Below, one piece after another: positions 1 to 7,123 of a stretch of DNA of 25,694 nt. The stretch comes from Proteobacteria bacterium ST_bin16 (lineage in GTDB: Bacteria > Pseudomonadota > Gammaproteobacteria > Burkholderiales > Nitrosomonadaceae). Position 1 is the stretch's first letter; each line of letters starts with the position of its first letter. The stretch spans positions 1 to 25,694 of the forward strand of contig MSXT01000057.1 of assembly GCA_002083595.1 (NCBI GenBank), read 5' to 3'. The notes under the pieces were generated by a model, which was given only the letters and a program-made list of their open reading frames with translations, was not told the DNA's origin and ran no database searches. The position numbers were made by a program, and so were the translations under genes.

Positions 1-1141
1 TGTGTTCCAGTTTGTTGTAGTACTGCAGCAGGTCGCAATCATTTTGGCTTAAAGCCGGACCAATGCTGCCGATTCCCGAAACTCCCAATGCGACGCGATA
101 GCTGTCAGGATAGATCGAATAACCTTGCAAACCGTAGTAAAGCCGGCCCTGACGTTGTGCAACGATCAGTTGATCATCGTGCTTAGCAAACAGATTCATA
201 CCGATGTGCAGATACCCTGCTGCGGTTAAATGGGTAATAGCGAGCAAAAGCATTTCCAGTGCAGTTTCTATGTCAGGTAAGTCTTCCGGATTTATATTTT
301 GTTGCGACTTAAATTTTTCTGGCAGGTGCTGGTAATTTAATAAGTTGATTTGATCCGGGTCGGCCGTTATGATTTTTCCCAGCGTGTATTCAAACTTTTT
401 TACAGTTTGTTTGGGCAATCCATAAATCAATTCCGTTCTTATCGTTTTAAAACCGGCTTGTTGAGCGTCACGGATTGCAAGCAACGTGGCATTCTCTGTC
501 TGAACGCGATGGACGGATTGTTGCACATGATCATCGAAATCCTGAACACCGATAATCGCGCAATTAAAACCTATTTCTTTTAAAGCCTGCATGGATAGAT
601 CAGGCATCTGCCGCGAATCGATTTCGATTGAGAACTCACCGTCTTTTATCAGGTTAAAATTTTGTTGGATTGCTTTTAAGATACTGCTTAACTGAGCATC
701 ATTAAGCAGCGTCGGTGTGCCTCCTCCGAAATATAGCTGTTCCAGCTTCGGGTCTTCTCTGAAAAACTGCGCTTGTAGTCTTATTTCACGTGATAAGTAA
801 TCGAGATAGGTTGATATGCTGTCATTTTTGTCGGCGATGATCTGATTAAATTGACAGTAAAAACATAAAGAACGGCAAAAAGGGATATGCACATATAATG
901 AGATTGGCCGACGGAAGTGCCCCGATTTGCAATTGTTCAGCCAAGTGGAATAGGTGCGCGCATCAAACGTTTCGACAAAATAATCCGTGTCCGGGTACAA
1001 ACGATAATCAGCATTGTAAACACCGAACCGGCGAATGAGATCGGAGCTGATTTGGAGCAAATCAGTAGATGAATCGGAAAATCGTAGTGGATGCACTGGG
1101 AATCTCATTTTATGAAGAACTTTACCCAAAGAAATCTGCAT
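1..1141 (-). CDS. HemN-like radical SAM protein (oxygen-independent coproporphyrinogen III oxidase family), 3' end cut by the window
   Basis: I translated the reverse complement: an open frame runs from an ATG at 1141 to the left edge, about 380 residues of a protein usually near 455. It aligns along its length with HemN, which oxidatively decarboxylates coproporphyrinogen III without oxygen in the cytoplasm: YVHIPFC (83-89), YFGGGTPT, IEID, GVQDF, LIYGLPKQT, NYQHLP and a LQGYS stretch. It departs from canonical HemN at key places. The cluster motif is C89-x3-C93-x2-C96 but the fourth cysteine (CxC) is Phe98; the SAM-contacting Asp before LIYGLP is Glu; GMDHFA is GMNLFA. It may therefore be a paralogue without the classic activity. 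An in-frame ATG at 1108 is an alternative start; neither has a strong Shine-Dalgarno. It diverges from fnr across 166 bp. Family is secure, activity is not. Confidence 0.85.
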   Translation of the reverse strand, partial: MQISLGKVLHKMRFPVHPLRFSDSSTDLLQISSDLIRRFGVYNADYRLYPDTDYFVETFDARTYSTWLNNCKSGHFRRPISLYVHIPFCRSLCFYCQFNQIIADKNDSISTYLDYLSREIRLQAQFFREDPKLEQLYFGGGTPTLLNDAQLSSILKAIQQNFNLIKDGEFSIEIDSRQMPDLSMQALKEIGFNCAIIGVQDFDDHVQQSVHRVQTENATLLAIRDAQQAGFKTIRTELIYGLPKQTVKKFEYTLGKIITADPDQINLLNYQHLPEKFKSQQNINPEDLPDIETALEMLLLAITHLTAAGYLHIGMNLFAKHDDQLIVAQRQGRLYYGLQGYSIYPDSYRVALGVSGIGSIGPALSQNDCDLLQYYNKLEH

Positions 1142-1266
1142 TGATATGCCATCATTGACTGGTTTTCATGGCTAAACATGTCGTGTCGAACGCGATCGAT
1201 TCAAAAAAGAATATCCACTCTTCCGGCAATATCGTAGAATTATGCTGCGGGTTTGAAGTGTTAATT

Positions 1267-1280
1267 TTGATTCAGATCAA
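1267..1280. promoter_or_regulatory. FNR box upstream of fnr
   Basis: TTGATTCAGATCAA is a perfect match to the FNR/Anr consensus TTGAT-N4-ATCAA with fully palindromic arms. Its centre (1273.5) is only 34.5 bp before the predicted TTG start of fnr, too close for classical class II activation of that gene. This suggests autorepression or overlap with the fnr promoter. It lies 126 bp from the divergent hemN-like start, so control of that gene is also possible. Confidence 0.8.
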
Positions 1281-1307
1281 TTAAAGCGTTGAAATGTAAT
1301 TCTCAAT

Positions 1308-2069
1308 TTGGAAAACACTTTGCTTAACGATACATCGCTACATCATCTCGATATCTCGCACATCCGATCCAGCTGTGCTACTTGCAGTTTGCGCGAGCTT
1401 TGTTTGCCTGTCGGTCTTAATGATCAGGAAATTCAGGTTCTGGGTGATGTCGTCAGCTATAAACGGAAAATTCAGCGAGGCGGCTACTTGCATCGTACCG
1501 GCTCGCAGTTTCAATCCTTGTTTGCCATTCGCAGCGGATTTTTAAAGACTTGCGTGCTTGAGGAAGATGGACGTCAGCAAGTGACCGGCTTTCACATGAA
1601 AGGAGAGCTGTTGGGTTTGGATGCCATCAGTACGGACACTCATACGTGTGATGCGATAGCGCTTGAGGATAGCGAAGTGTGTGAAATTCCCTTCGCCAAG
1701 CTGGAAGAGATTAGCCGCACCATCCCTTCTCTCATGCGTCATTTCCATAAAATCATGAGCCGTGAGATTGTCCGGGATCATGGCGTAATGCTGCTACTTG
1801 GCAGTATGAAGGCCGAAGAACGTTTGGCATCTTTTCTGCTCAATTTGTCGCGCCGCTTTTTAATGCGCGGTTACTCCGAGTCCGAATTCAATCTCCGCAT
1901 GACGCGCGAGGAAATTGGCAGCTATCTTGGACTCAAATTAGAAACTGTCAGCCGTGCATTTTCAAAACTGCAAGACGAAAATATCATCACTGTGGATAAT
2001 AAACACATTCAAATAAACGATATTGCCCGCTTAAGATTGAAAATGGGGAACTCGTCCTGTATCACTTAA
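1308..2069 (+). CDS. fnr: FNR/Anr-type CRP-family transcriptional regulator with an N-terminal Fe-S cysteine cluster
   Basis: This is a 253-residue oxygen-sensing regulator. In E. coli FNR four cysteines hold a [4Fe-4S] cluster; here C23-x2-C26-x5-C32 plus C125 in the VCEIPF context match that set. A cyclic-nucleotide-binding-like beta-roll (about 45-140) is followed by a dimer helix and a winged helix-turn-helix (about 196-230) with LETVSR, carrying the E-x2-SR residues that read TTGAT half sites. The start is odd: a stop at 1290-1292 leaves no ATG, only TTG at 1308 or TTG at 1320. The latter has a GGAAA at 1310-1314 that could act as a weak ribosome binding site. A -35-like TTCAGA (1271-1276) and -10-like TGTAAT (1295-1300), 18 bp apart, would put transcription start almost on the first TTG, so the message might be nearly leaderless (inference). 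A perfect FNR box lies just upstream. Confidence 0.93.
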   Translation: MENTLLNDTSLHHLDISHIRSSCATCSLRELCLPVGLNDQEIQVLGDVVSYKRKIQRGGYLHRTGSQFQSLFAIRSGFLKTCVLEEDGRQQVTGFHMKGELLGLDAISTDTHTCDAIALEDSEVCEIPFAKLEEISRTIPSLMRHFHKIMSREIVRDHGVMLLLGSMKAEERLASFLLNLSRRFLMRGYSESEFNLRMTREEIGSYLGLKLETVSRAFSKLQDENIITVDNKHIQINDIARLRLKMGNSSCIT

Positions 2070-2123
2070 AAGTGAATGGCCGCTAAAAAGCCTTAAATCT
2101 TTAACGATTGTTATCATATTGTC

Positions 2124-2138
2124 GCGCTAGAAAAGCGC
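2124..2138. other. small hairpin downstream of fnr
   Basis: GCGCT and AGCGC flank a five-base AGAAA loop. No T-run follows, so I do not call it an intrinsic terminator. It is the only stem I found between fnr and the rpsB promoter. Confidence 0.25.
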
Positions 2139-2188
2139 TCGTCGCACATCCGAATTAATTTCCTGCGTTATTCTGTTCTTCTGTCAAC

Positions 2189-2218
2189 TTGAGTAAGCCA
2201 AGGAAAATGCTATATAAT
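2189..2218 (+). promoter_or_regulatory. sigma-70 promoter of rpsB
   Basis: TTGAGT at 2189-2194 and a perfect TATAAT at 2213-2218 are separated by 18 bp. Transcription should begin near 2225, giving a leader of about 115 nt before the rpsB ATG. This is the strongest promoter-like sequence in the window and fits a ribosomal protein operon. Confidence 0.75.
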
Positions 2219-2238
2219 GCCGCCATAATTTAACGGTC

Positions 2239-2313
2239 CATGCGGTAGCGCATGAAACACAAGTTGAATTAAATACACACATTCGCTCTTAATTTTGAAT
2301 CATTAAAGCGAAT
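2239..2313 (+). promoter_or_regulatory. structured rpsB 5' leader (candidate S2 autoregulatory element)
   Basis: Two hairpins lie between promoter and start codon. The first is CATGCG-GTAG-CGCATG at 2239-2254, a perfect 6-bp stem with a four-base loop. The second pairs 2281-2293 with 2302-2313: 12 bp with one bulged C and an eight-base loop, ending 15 bases before the AAGGAG at 2329-2334. S2 is known to repress its own operon through the rpsB leader in E. coli; that this leader does the same is an inference from position and structure. Confidence 0.45.
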
Positions 2314-2340
2314 GGAGGCTCAATCCATAAGGAGAAATTT

Positions 2341-3066
2341 ATGTCAGTAACTATGCGTCAAATGCTGGAAGCAGGTGTTCATTTTGGTCATCAAACCCGC
2401 TTCTGGAATCCAAAAATGGCCCCTTATATCTTCGGTCATCGCAATAAAATTCACATCATCAATCTTGAAAAAACTCTGGTGATGTATGAAGAAGCCATGA
2501 AATATGTGCGTCAATTATCAGCAAACAAGGGCGTTATCTTATTTGTCGGCACTAAACGCCAGGCGCGCGACATTGTGCGCGAGGAAGCCCAGCGTTGCGG
2601 ATCGCCTTACGTAGATCAACGGTGGTTAGGCGGCATGCTGACTAATTTTAAGACCATCAAGCAATCTATCAAGCGTTTACAAGAAATGGAAGTAATGACA
2701 CAAGATGGAACGCTGGATAAGCTTGTGAAAAAAGAAGCGCTTGATCTTCAGCGCGAATTGGATAAGCTCAATAGCAGTCTGGGTGGCATTAAGGATATGA
2801 AAGGATTGCCGGATGCGCTATTTGTCATTGATGTGGGCTATCAAAAAGGCGCAATTACGGAAGCAAGAAAGCTTGGTATTCCGGTTATTGGTGTCGTTGA
2901 TACTAATCATAATCCCGATAATTTACAGTACATTATCCCTGGAAATGACGATTCGAGCCGGGCAATACGCCTATATGCGCGCGGTGTAGCCGATGCGATT
3001 CTGGAAGGACGTAATCAATCGATTCAAGAAATCATTGAAATGAGTGCAGAGGCTGAGCAAAGTTAA
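2341..3066 (+). CDS. rpsB: 30S ribosomal protein S2
   Basis: The 241-residue protein has the same length as E. coli S2. Recognisable stretches include MRQMLEAGVHFGHQTRFWNPKM at the N-terminus, HIINLEKT, FVGTKRQA, VDQRWLGGMLTNF and the VIDVGYQKGAITEARKLGIPVIGVVDTNHNPD region. S2 binds between head and body of the small subunit and is needed for S1 attachment. The start is fixed by AAGGAG at 2329-2334. A promoter and structured leader precede it and tsf follows 207 bp later, the usual rpsB-tsf pair but with an unusually long, hairpin-bearing spacer. Confidence 0.98.
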   Translation: MSVTMRQMLEAGVHFGHQTRFWNPKMAPYIFGHRNKIHIINLEKTLVMYEEAMKYVRQLSANKGVILFVGTKRQARDIVREEAQRCGSPYVDQRWLGGMLTNFKTIKQSIKRLQEMEVMTQDGTLDKLVKKEALDLQRELDKLNSSLGGIKDMKGLPDALFVIDVGYQKGAITEARKLGIPVIGVVDTNHNPDNLQYIIPGNDDSSRAIRLYARGVADAILEGRNQSIQEIIEMSAEAEQS

Positions 3067-3086
3067 GAAATCTGCATTTATTATTT

Positions 3087-3127
3087 GATAGCTGCCGCAT
3101 GCGCGGTGGCTATCGGTATTAAATACC
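3087..3127 (+). terminator. hairpin pair in the rpsB-tsf spacer (attenuator or partial terminator)
   Basis: Positions 3087-3098 and 3103-3114 pair over 12 bp, including two G-U pairs, around an ATGC loop. Directly after it GGTATT-A-AATACC (3115-3127) forms a second short inverted repeat. There is no T-run, so it is not a standard intrinsic terminator. Placed 21 bases after the rpsB stop it could lower readthrough into tsf or protect the rpsB transcript end. Confidence 0.45.
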
Positions 3128-3273
3128 ATTGAACTGTTTCAAGGTAAGACTTATCAACCTGTGGCGGATTTGTGAAGATTGTTTAATTTGCCATTGAATG
3201 TTAAGTAAATTTTAATCTTATCTTGATTAAAATCTATATTCATTCATAAATTAATTTTGTAACTGGAGTAAAT

Positions 3274-4158
3274 ATGGCGGAAATTACCGCGAGCATGGTC
3301 AAAGAATTGCGTGAAATGACCGGTCTTGGCATGATGGAATGCAAAAAAGCGCTGGCAGAGACTGACGGTGATATGAAAGCGGCAGAAGATCTGTTAAGAA
3401 TTAAAAGCGGCGCCAAAGCAAGTAAGGCGGCAGGACGAATCGCTGCTGAAGGTGTCATTGGCGCGTATGTTTCGACTGACAGCAAATGCGGCGCACTGGT
3501 TGAAGTTAACTGTGAAACGGATTTTGTGGCCAGAAATGAAGATATTATCAATTTTGCCAAAAGCTTGGCCGGGTTGATAGCCACAAAAAATATCACGGAT
3601 GTTGCAGTATTAAGCGAAGCGGCGCTGCCGGGCGGTGAAACTGTTGAAACGGTTCGTAAAGCGTTGATCATGAAACTGGGTGAAAATATCAGCATCCGCC
3701 GCTGCGGACGTCATGAAACACAAGGTCAGCTGGCTTATTACCTTCATGGCACTAAAATTGGTGTAATGATCGATTATACCGGTGGTGATGAAGTGCTAGG
3801 CAAGGATCTGGCTATGCACATTGCCGCAAGTAAACCCATGTGCGTTTCCAAAGAGCAAGTATCCGCTGATGTTTTGGCACACGAGCGGCAGATCTTCACG
3901 GCACAAGCGGCTGATAGCGGTAAACCGGCGAATATCATTGAAAAAATGGTCGATGGCCGCATTGCAAAGTATCTGGCTGAAATCACTTTGTTAGGTCAGC
4001 TTTTTGTCAAGGATCCGGAACAAACCGTAGAAAAATTGCTGGCCAAAAAATCCGCTAAAGTAAACGCGTTTACGATGTTTGTGGTTGGAGAAGGGATAGA
4101 AAAGAAATCCGAGAATTTTGCGGAAGAAGTGAAAGCCCAGATGGAACAAGCAAAGTAA
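3274..4158 (+). CDS. tsf: elongation factor Ts
   Basis: EF-Ts is the nucleotide exchange factor that releases GDP from EF-Tu in the cytoplasm. The 294-residue product is slightly longer than E. coli EF-Ts (283). The N-terminal UBA-like module shows VKELREMTGLGMMECKKAL (about 9-27). The T82-D83-F84 core sits in the EF-Tu-contacting signature CETDFVARNED (80-90). A GGAG at 3265-3268 supports the ATG at 3274. A weak TTAATC/TATATT pair (3212-3217 and 3235-3240, 17 bp apart) may provide a promoter of its own; I hold that loosely. Confidence 0.97.
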   Translation: MAEITASMVKELREMTGLGMMECKKALAETDGDMKAAEDLLRIKSGAKASKAAGRIAAEGVIGAYVSTDSKCGALVEVNCETDFVARNEDIINFAKSLAGLIATKNITDVAVLSEAALPGGETVETVRKALIMKLGENISIRRCGRHETQGQLAYYLHGTKIGVMIDYTGGDEVLGKDLAMHIAASKPMCVSKEQVSADVLAHERQIFTAQAADSGKPANIIEKMVDGRIAKYLAEITLLGQLFVKDPEQTVEKLLAKKSAKVNAFTMFVVGEGIEKKSENFAEEVKAQMEQAK

Positions 4159-4190
4159 CACGAGTTATCATCATTTCCAATTAACGATCA

Positions 4191-4907
4191 ATGACCGCTG
4201 TTGCCTATAAACGTATTTTACTGAAGCTATCCGGCGAAGCCCTGATGGGTGAAGATAAGTATGGGATCAACCATGCAGTGATGGGCAGAATTGTTGCTGA
4301 GATCCAAGAGATCAGTAAATTAGGTGTTGAAATTGCCATTGTGGTTGGCGGCGGAAACATTTTTCGTGGCATGAAGTCCGCCAATGACGGGCTTGAGCGC
4401 GTTACCGCGGATTATATGGGTATGTTAGCCACTGTGATGAATGCCCTGGCACTGCAAGACGCCATGAAGCTCGTCGGCTTGGTGCCGCGAATACAGTCTG
4501 CTTTACGCATCGAACAAGTCGTGGAACCTTATATTCGCGGACGTGCCATTCGTTATCTGAAAGATGGCAGGGTGGTAATTTTTGCGGCAGGAACCGGCAA
4601 TCCTTTTTTTACCACTGATACCGCAGCCGCTTTGCGAGGCATGGAAATGAATGCGGATATCATGCTTAAGGCAACCAAGGTGGATGGCATTTATACCAGT
4701 GATCCGAAAATTAATCCGGATGCGACGCGCTTTCATCAATTATCTTTTGATGAAGCGATCGCGAAGAATTTACAGGTCATGGATGCAACAGCGCTGACGT
4801 TATGCCGGGATCAGAAATTACCGCTCAATGTATTCAGTATTTTCAAGACTGGCGCTCTTAAACGTATAATAACAGGAGAAGATGAAGGAACGTTGGTGAC
4901 GGTCTGA
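4191..4907 (+). CDS. pyrH: UMP kinase (uridylate kinase)
   Basis: PyrH phosphorylates UMP to UDP using ATP, a regulated step of pyrimidine nucleotide synthesis; the bacterial enzyme is a hexamer of the amino acid kinase fold. The 238-residue product shows LLKLSGEALMG (residues 9-19), the glycine-rich VVGGGNIFRG, and TGNPFFTTDTAAALRG in the substrate-binding region. It starts 32 bp after tsf and ends 50 bp before frr. The order tsf-pyrH-frr is the usual one in proteobacteria. Confidence 0.97.
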   Translation: MTAVAYKRILLKLSGEALMGEDKYGINHAVMGRIVAEIQEISKLGVEIAIVVGGGNIFRGMKSANDGLERVTADYMGMLATVMNALALQDAMKLVGLVPRIQSALRIEQVVEPYIRGRAIRYLKDGRVVIFAAGTGNPFFTTDTAAALRGMEMNADIMLKATKVDGIYTSDPKINPDATRFHQLSFDEAIAKNLQVMDATALTLCRDQKLPLNVFSIFKTGALKRIITGEDEGTLVTV

Positions 4908-4957
4908 TGCTACGATAGTCGGGTCTTCTGAAATAGATTCAAGAGGGATAGGATATT

Positions 4958-5515
4958 ATGATTGCCGATGTAAAAAAATCCGCTGAACAAAAGATGCAAA
5001 AAAGCCTGGAAGCATTGAAAGTGGATTTGAGTAAAGTTAGAAGCGGGCGAGCACACACTGGCATACTGGATCATGTCACAGTCGATTACTATGGCACGCA
5101 AACGCCGATCAATCAAGTTGCCAATATCAACTTGATTGATGCGCGCACGATCGGTGTTATCCCTTGGGAAAAGAAAATGGCTAATGCCATTGAAAAAGCT
5201 ATCCGTGAATCCGATCTGGGTTTAAATCCGATGCCGGTAGGCGAAACTATCCGCGTACCGATGCCGGCGCTTACCGAAGAGCGCCGCCGCGATCTGTTCA
5301 AAGTGGTAAAACATGAAGCGGAAGCCGTGCGTGTTGCCATGCGCAATATCCGCCGGGACGCGAATGCGCACCTGAAAGACTTATTAAAGGCTAAAGAAAT
5401 ATCGGAAGACGAAGAGCGCCGCGGGCAAGACGAGATTCAAAAGTTAACCGATCGATATATCTTAGAAATTGATAAGGTTTTACAGATTAAGGAAGCCGAA
5501 CTGATGGCGGTTTGA
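4958..5515 (+). CDS. frr: ribosome recycling factor
   Basis: RRF works with EF-G to split post-termination ribosomes. The 185-residue length matches the family exactly. Typical features are an N-terminal helix with MQKSLEALKVDLSKVRSGRA, the small domain near YYGTQTPINQVA, and the long C-terminal helices with RRDANAHLKDLLKAKEISEDEERRG. AGAGGGATAGGA before the ATG gives a reasonable ribosome binding site. uppS begins one base after its stop, so the two are probably translationally coupled. Confidence 0.97.
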   Translation: MIADVKKSAEQKMQKSLEALKVDLSKVRSGRAHTGILDHVTVDYYGTQTPINQVANINLIDARTIGVIPWEKKMANAIEKAIRESDLGLNPMPVGETIRVPMPALTEERRRDLFKVVKHEAEAVRVAMRNIRRDANAHLKDLLKAKEISEDEERRGQDEIQKLTDRYILEIDKVLQIKEAELMAV

Positions 5516-5516
5516 T

Positions 5517-6284
5517 ATGCCTCAAGGTCCGAGTTCAACCCGAGAAATACCCGAAACAGGTTCAATACCCAAACACATTGCTATTATTATGGATGGTAAT
5601 GGCCGTTGGGCACAAAGCCGTTATATGCCGCGGATTGCCGGACATAAGCAAGGTGTCGAAACAGTTCGCGGTGTTATTAAAGCCTGTATGGAACGCGGTG
5701 TTGCTTTCCTTACATTATTTGCCTTCAGCAGCGAAAACTGGCGGCGGCCTACCGATGAAGTTATGTCTCTGATGCAACTGTTTCTTGGCGCATTGGAGCA
5801 AGAAATCACCAAATTGCATGAAAATGGCATCCGTTTTAAAGTCATCGGCGACATATCAAGATTCGATCCTAAAATCGTAGAATTCATTCACCTTGGTGAG
5901 CAGCTCACCGCCAACAATACGCGTCTCACATTTACGATTGCGGCCAACTATGGCGGCCGCTGGGATATCATGCAAGCCATGCGCAAAATGATGGCGCAGT
6001 CAAAAGATCTGCCGCTTAATTTTGAAGAAGAAAGCTTGGCACAATATCTGTCCATGAGTTATGCACCTGAACCGGATTTATTTATCCGCACCGGCGGTGA
6101 GTATCGCATCAGTAATTTTTTACTATGGCAGCTGGCCTATACTGAATTATATTTCATCGATACACTATGGCCGGATTTTGACGAGCATGAGCTTGAACTG
6201 GCCATTCAATCTTATCAGCAGCGCGAGCGCCGCTTTGGCCGCACGAGTGAGCAGCTGCAAATGACACTATCCGCCGAAGGATAA
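5517..6284 (+). CDS. uppS: undecaprenyl diphosphate synthase (cis-prenyltransferase)
   Basis: UppS condenses farnesyl diphosphate with isopentenyl diphosphate to make the C55 carrier used for peptidoglycan and other envelope polymers. The 255-residue protein has the family motifs: IAIIMDGNGRWA with catalytic Asp26 and the DGNGRW loop (26-31), FSSENWRRP (about 70-78), and LFIRTGGEYRISNFLLWQ near the C-terminus, whose Arg residues bind the IPP diphosphate. It starts one base after frr and ends 14 bp before cdsA. dxr, three genes on, feeds isoprenoid precursors to it. Confidence 0.97.
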   Translation: MPQGPSSTREIPETGSIPKHIAIIMDGNGRWAQSRYMPRIAGHKQGVETVRGVIKACMERGVAFLTLFAFSSENWRRPTDEVMSLMQLFLGALEQEITKLHENGIRFKVIGDISRFDPKIVEFIHLGEQLTANNTRLTFTIAANYGGRWDIMQAMRKMMAQSKDLPLNFEEESLAQYLSMSYAPEPDLFIRTGGEYRISNFLLWQLAYTELYFIDTLWPDFDEHELELAIQSYQQRERRFGRTSEQLQMTLSAEG

Positions 6285-6298
6285 AAAGATTACCTTTC

Positions 6299-7123
6299 AT
6301 GCTTAAAACCCGCATCCTCACTGCAGTCGTTATTCTTCCCTTGTTTTTATCGGCGCTGTTTTTATTACAAGATATCTTTTGGGTCATCGTAATACTTTCA
6401 TTGACGATAATCGGATCGCGCGAGTGGAGCCGGTTGGCGGGATTTTCAGTAAGGAATACCATTATTTTTATGCTCCTGACCACATTCGTCGGGGGAGAAT
6501 TGTTGTTTCAAATGAGTGAATCGTTAAAAGCGAATACTTACTCTCCGGATTTAATCTGGGTTTATATTTTGTCCGCAGCTTTTTGGATCATCAGTGTACC
6601 GCCCTATCTGAAACAGCTTTACGCAATAAAAAATCCGCTTATTTTGATGCTGACCGGATGGATACTCTTGTTGCCCACTTGTCTTGCGCTCTATCAATTG
6701 CGTGCCATCAGCCCGGAGCTGTTACTGGGTTTTATGGCAACCATCTGGATTTCCGATAGTGCAGCTTATTTCGCTGGAAGATCATTCGGTAAACACAAAC
6801 TTGCTCCCCAGATTAGCCCGAATAAAACTTGGGAAGGTGTAGCCGGTGCTCTAGTTGCGGTATTACTTTATGGTCTGATCTGGGATTTCTGGTTTATTGA
6901 AGAATCCTTAGCGGCGAAATTGATACCATTGCTACTGTTTATGGCGATATTAGGTATTATCGGGGATTTATACGAATCGCTGATGAAACGTCAGGCCGGT
7001 GTTAAGGATAGTGGAAATATTTTGCCAGGTCACGGTGGAATTTTGGATCGAATCGATGCTTTGACTTCTTCACTGCCATTTGCCATTTTGGCCTTACTTA
7101 TTTTTTATTCACCCGCGTCATGA
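6299..7123 (+). CDS. cdsA: phosphatidate cytidylyltransferase (CDP-diglyceride synthase)
   Basis: CdsA makes CDP-diacylglycerol from phosphatidate and CTP at the inner membrane, the entry point to all bacterial phospholipids. The 274-residue product is strongly hydrophobic with several membrane segments, starting with residues about 5-35. The C-terminal signature begins at S227 and contains SLMKR, VKDSGN and LPGHGGILDRID, covering the conserved metal-binding aspartates. It overlaps dxr by four bases (ATGA at 7120-7123), a sign of translational coupling. Confidence 0.96.
   Translation: MLKTRILTAVVILPLFLSALFLLQDIFWVIVILSLTIIGSREWSRLAGFSVRNTIIFMLLTTFVGGELLFQMSESLKANTYSPDLIWVYILSAAFWIISVPPYLKQLYAIKNPLILMLTGWILLLPTCLALYQLRAISPELLLGFMATIWISDSAAYFAGRSFGKHKLAPQISPNKTWEGVAGALVAVLLYGLIWDFWFIEESLAAKLIPLLLFMAILGIIGDLYESLMKRQAGVKDSGNILPGHGGILDRIDALTSSLPFAILALLIFYSPAS

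Noticed and set aside
350..583. Short plus-strand open frame of 77 codons
   Set aside because: It lies opposite the HemN-like coding frame, which has conserved motifs; it is a shadow frame.
2124..2138. Intrinsic terminator for fnr
   Set aside because: The stem is only 5 bp and has no T-run.
3223..3236. FNR-like site TTGAT-TAAA-ATCTA before tsf
   Set aside because: The second half site is imperfect and oxygen control of EF-Ts is implausible; likely chance in AT-rich sequence.
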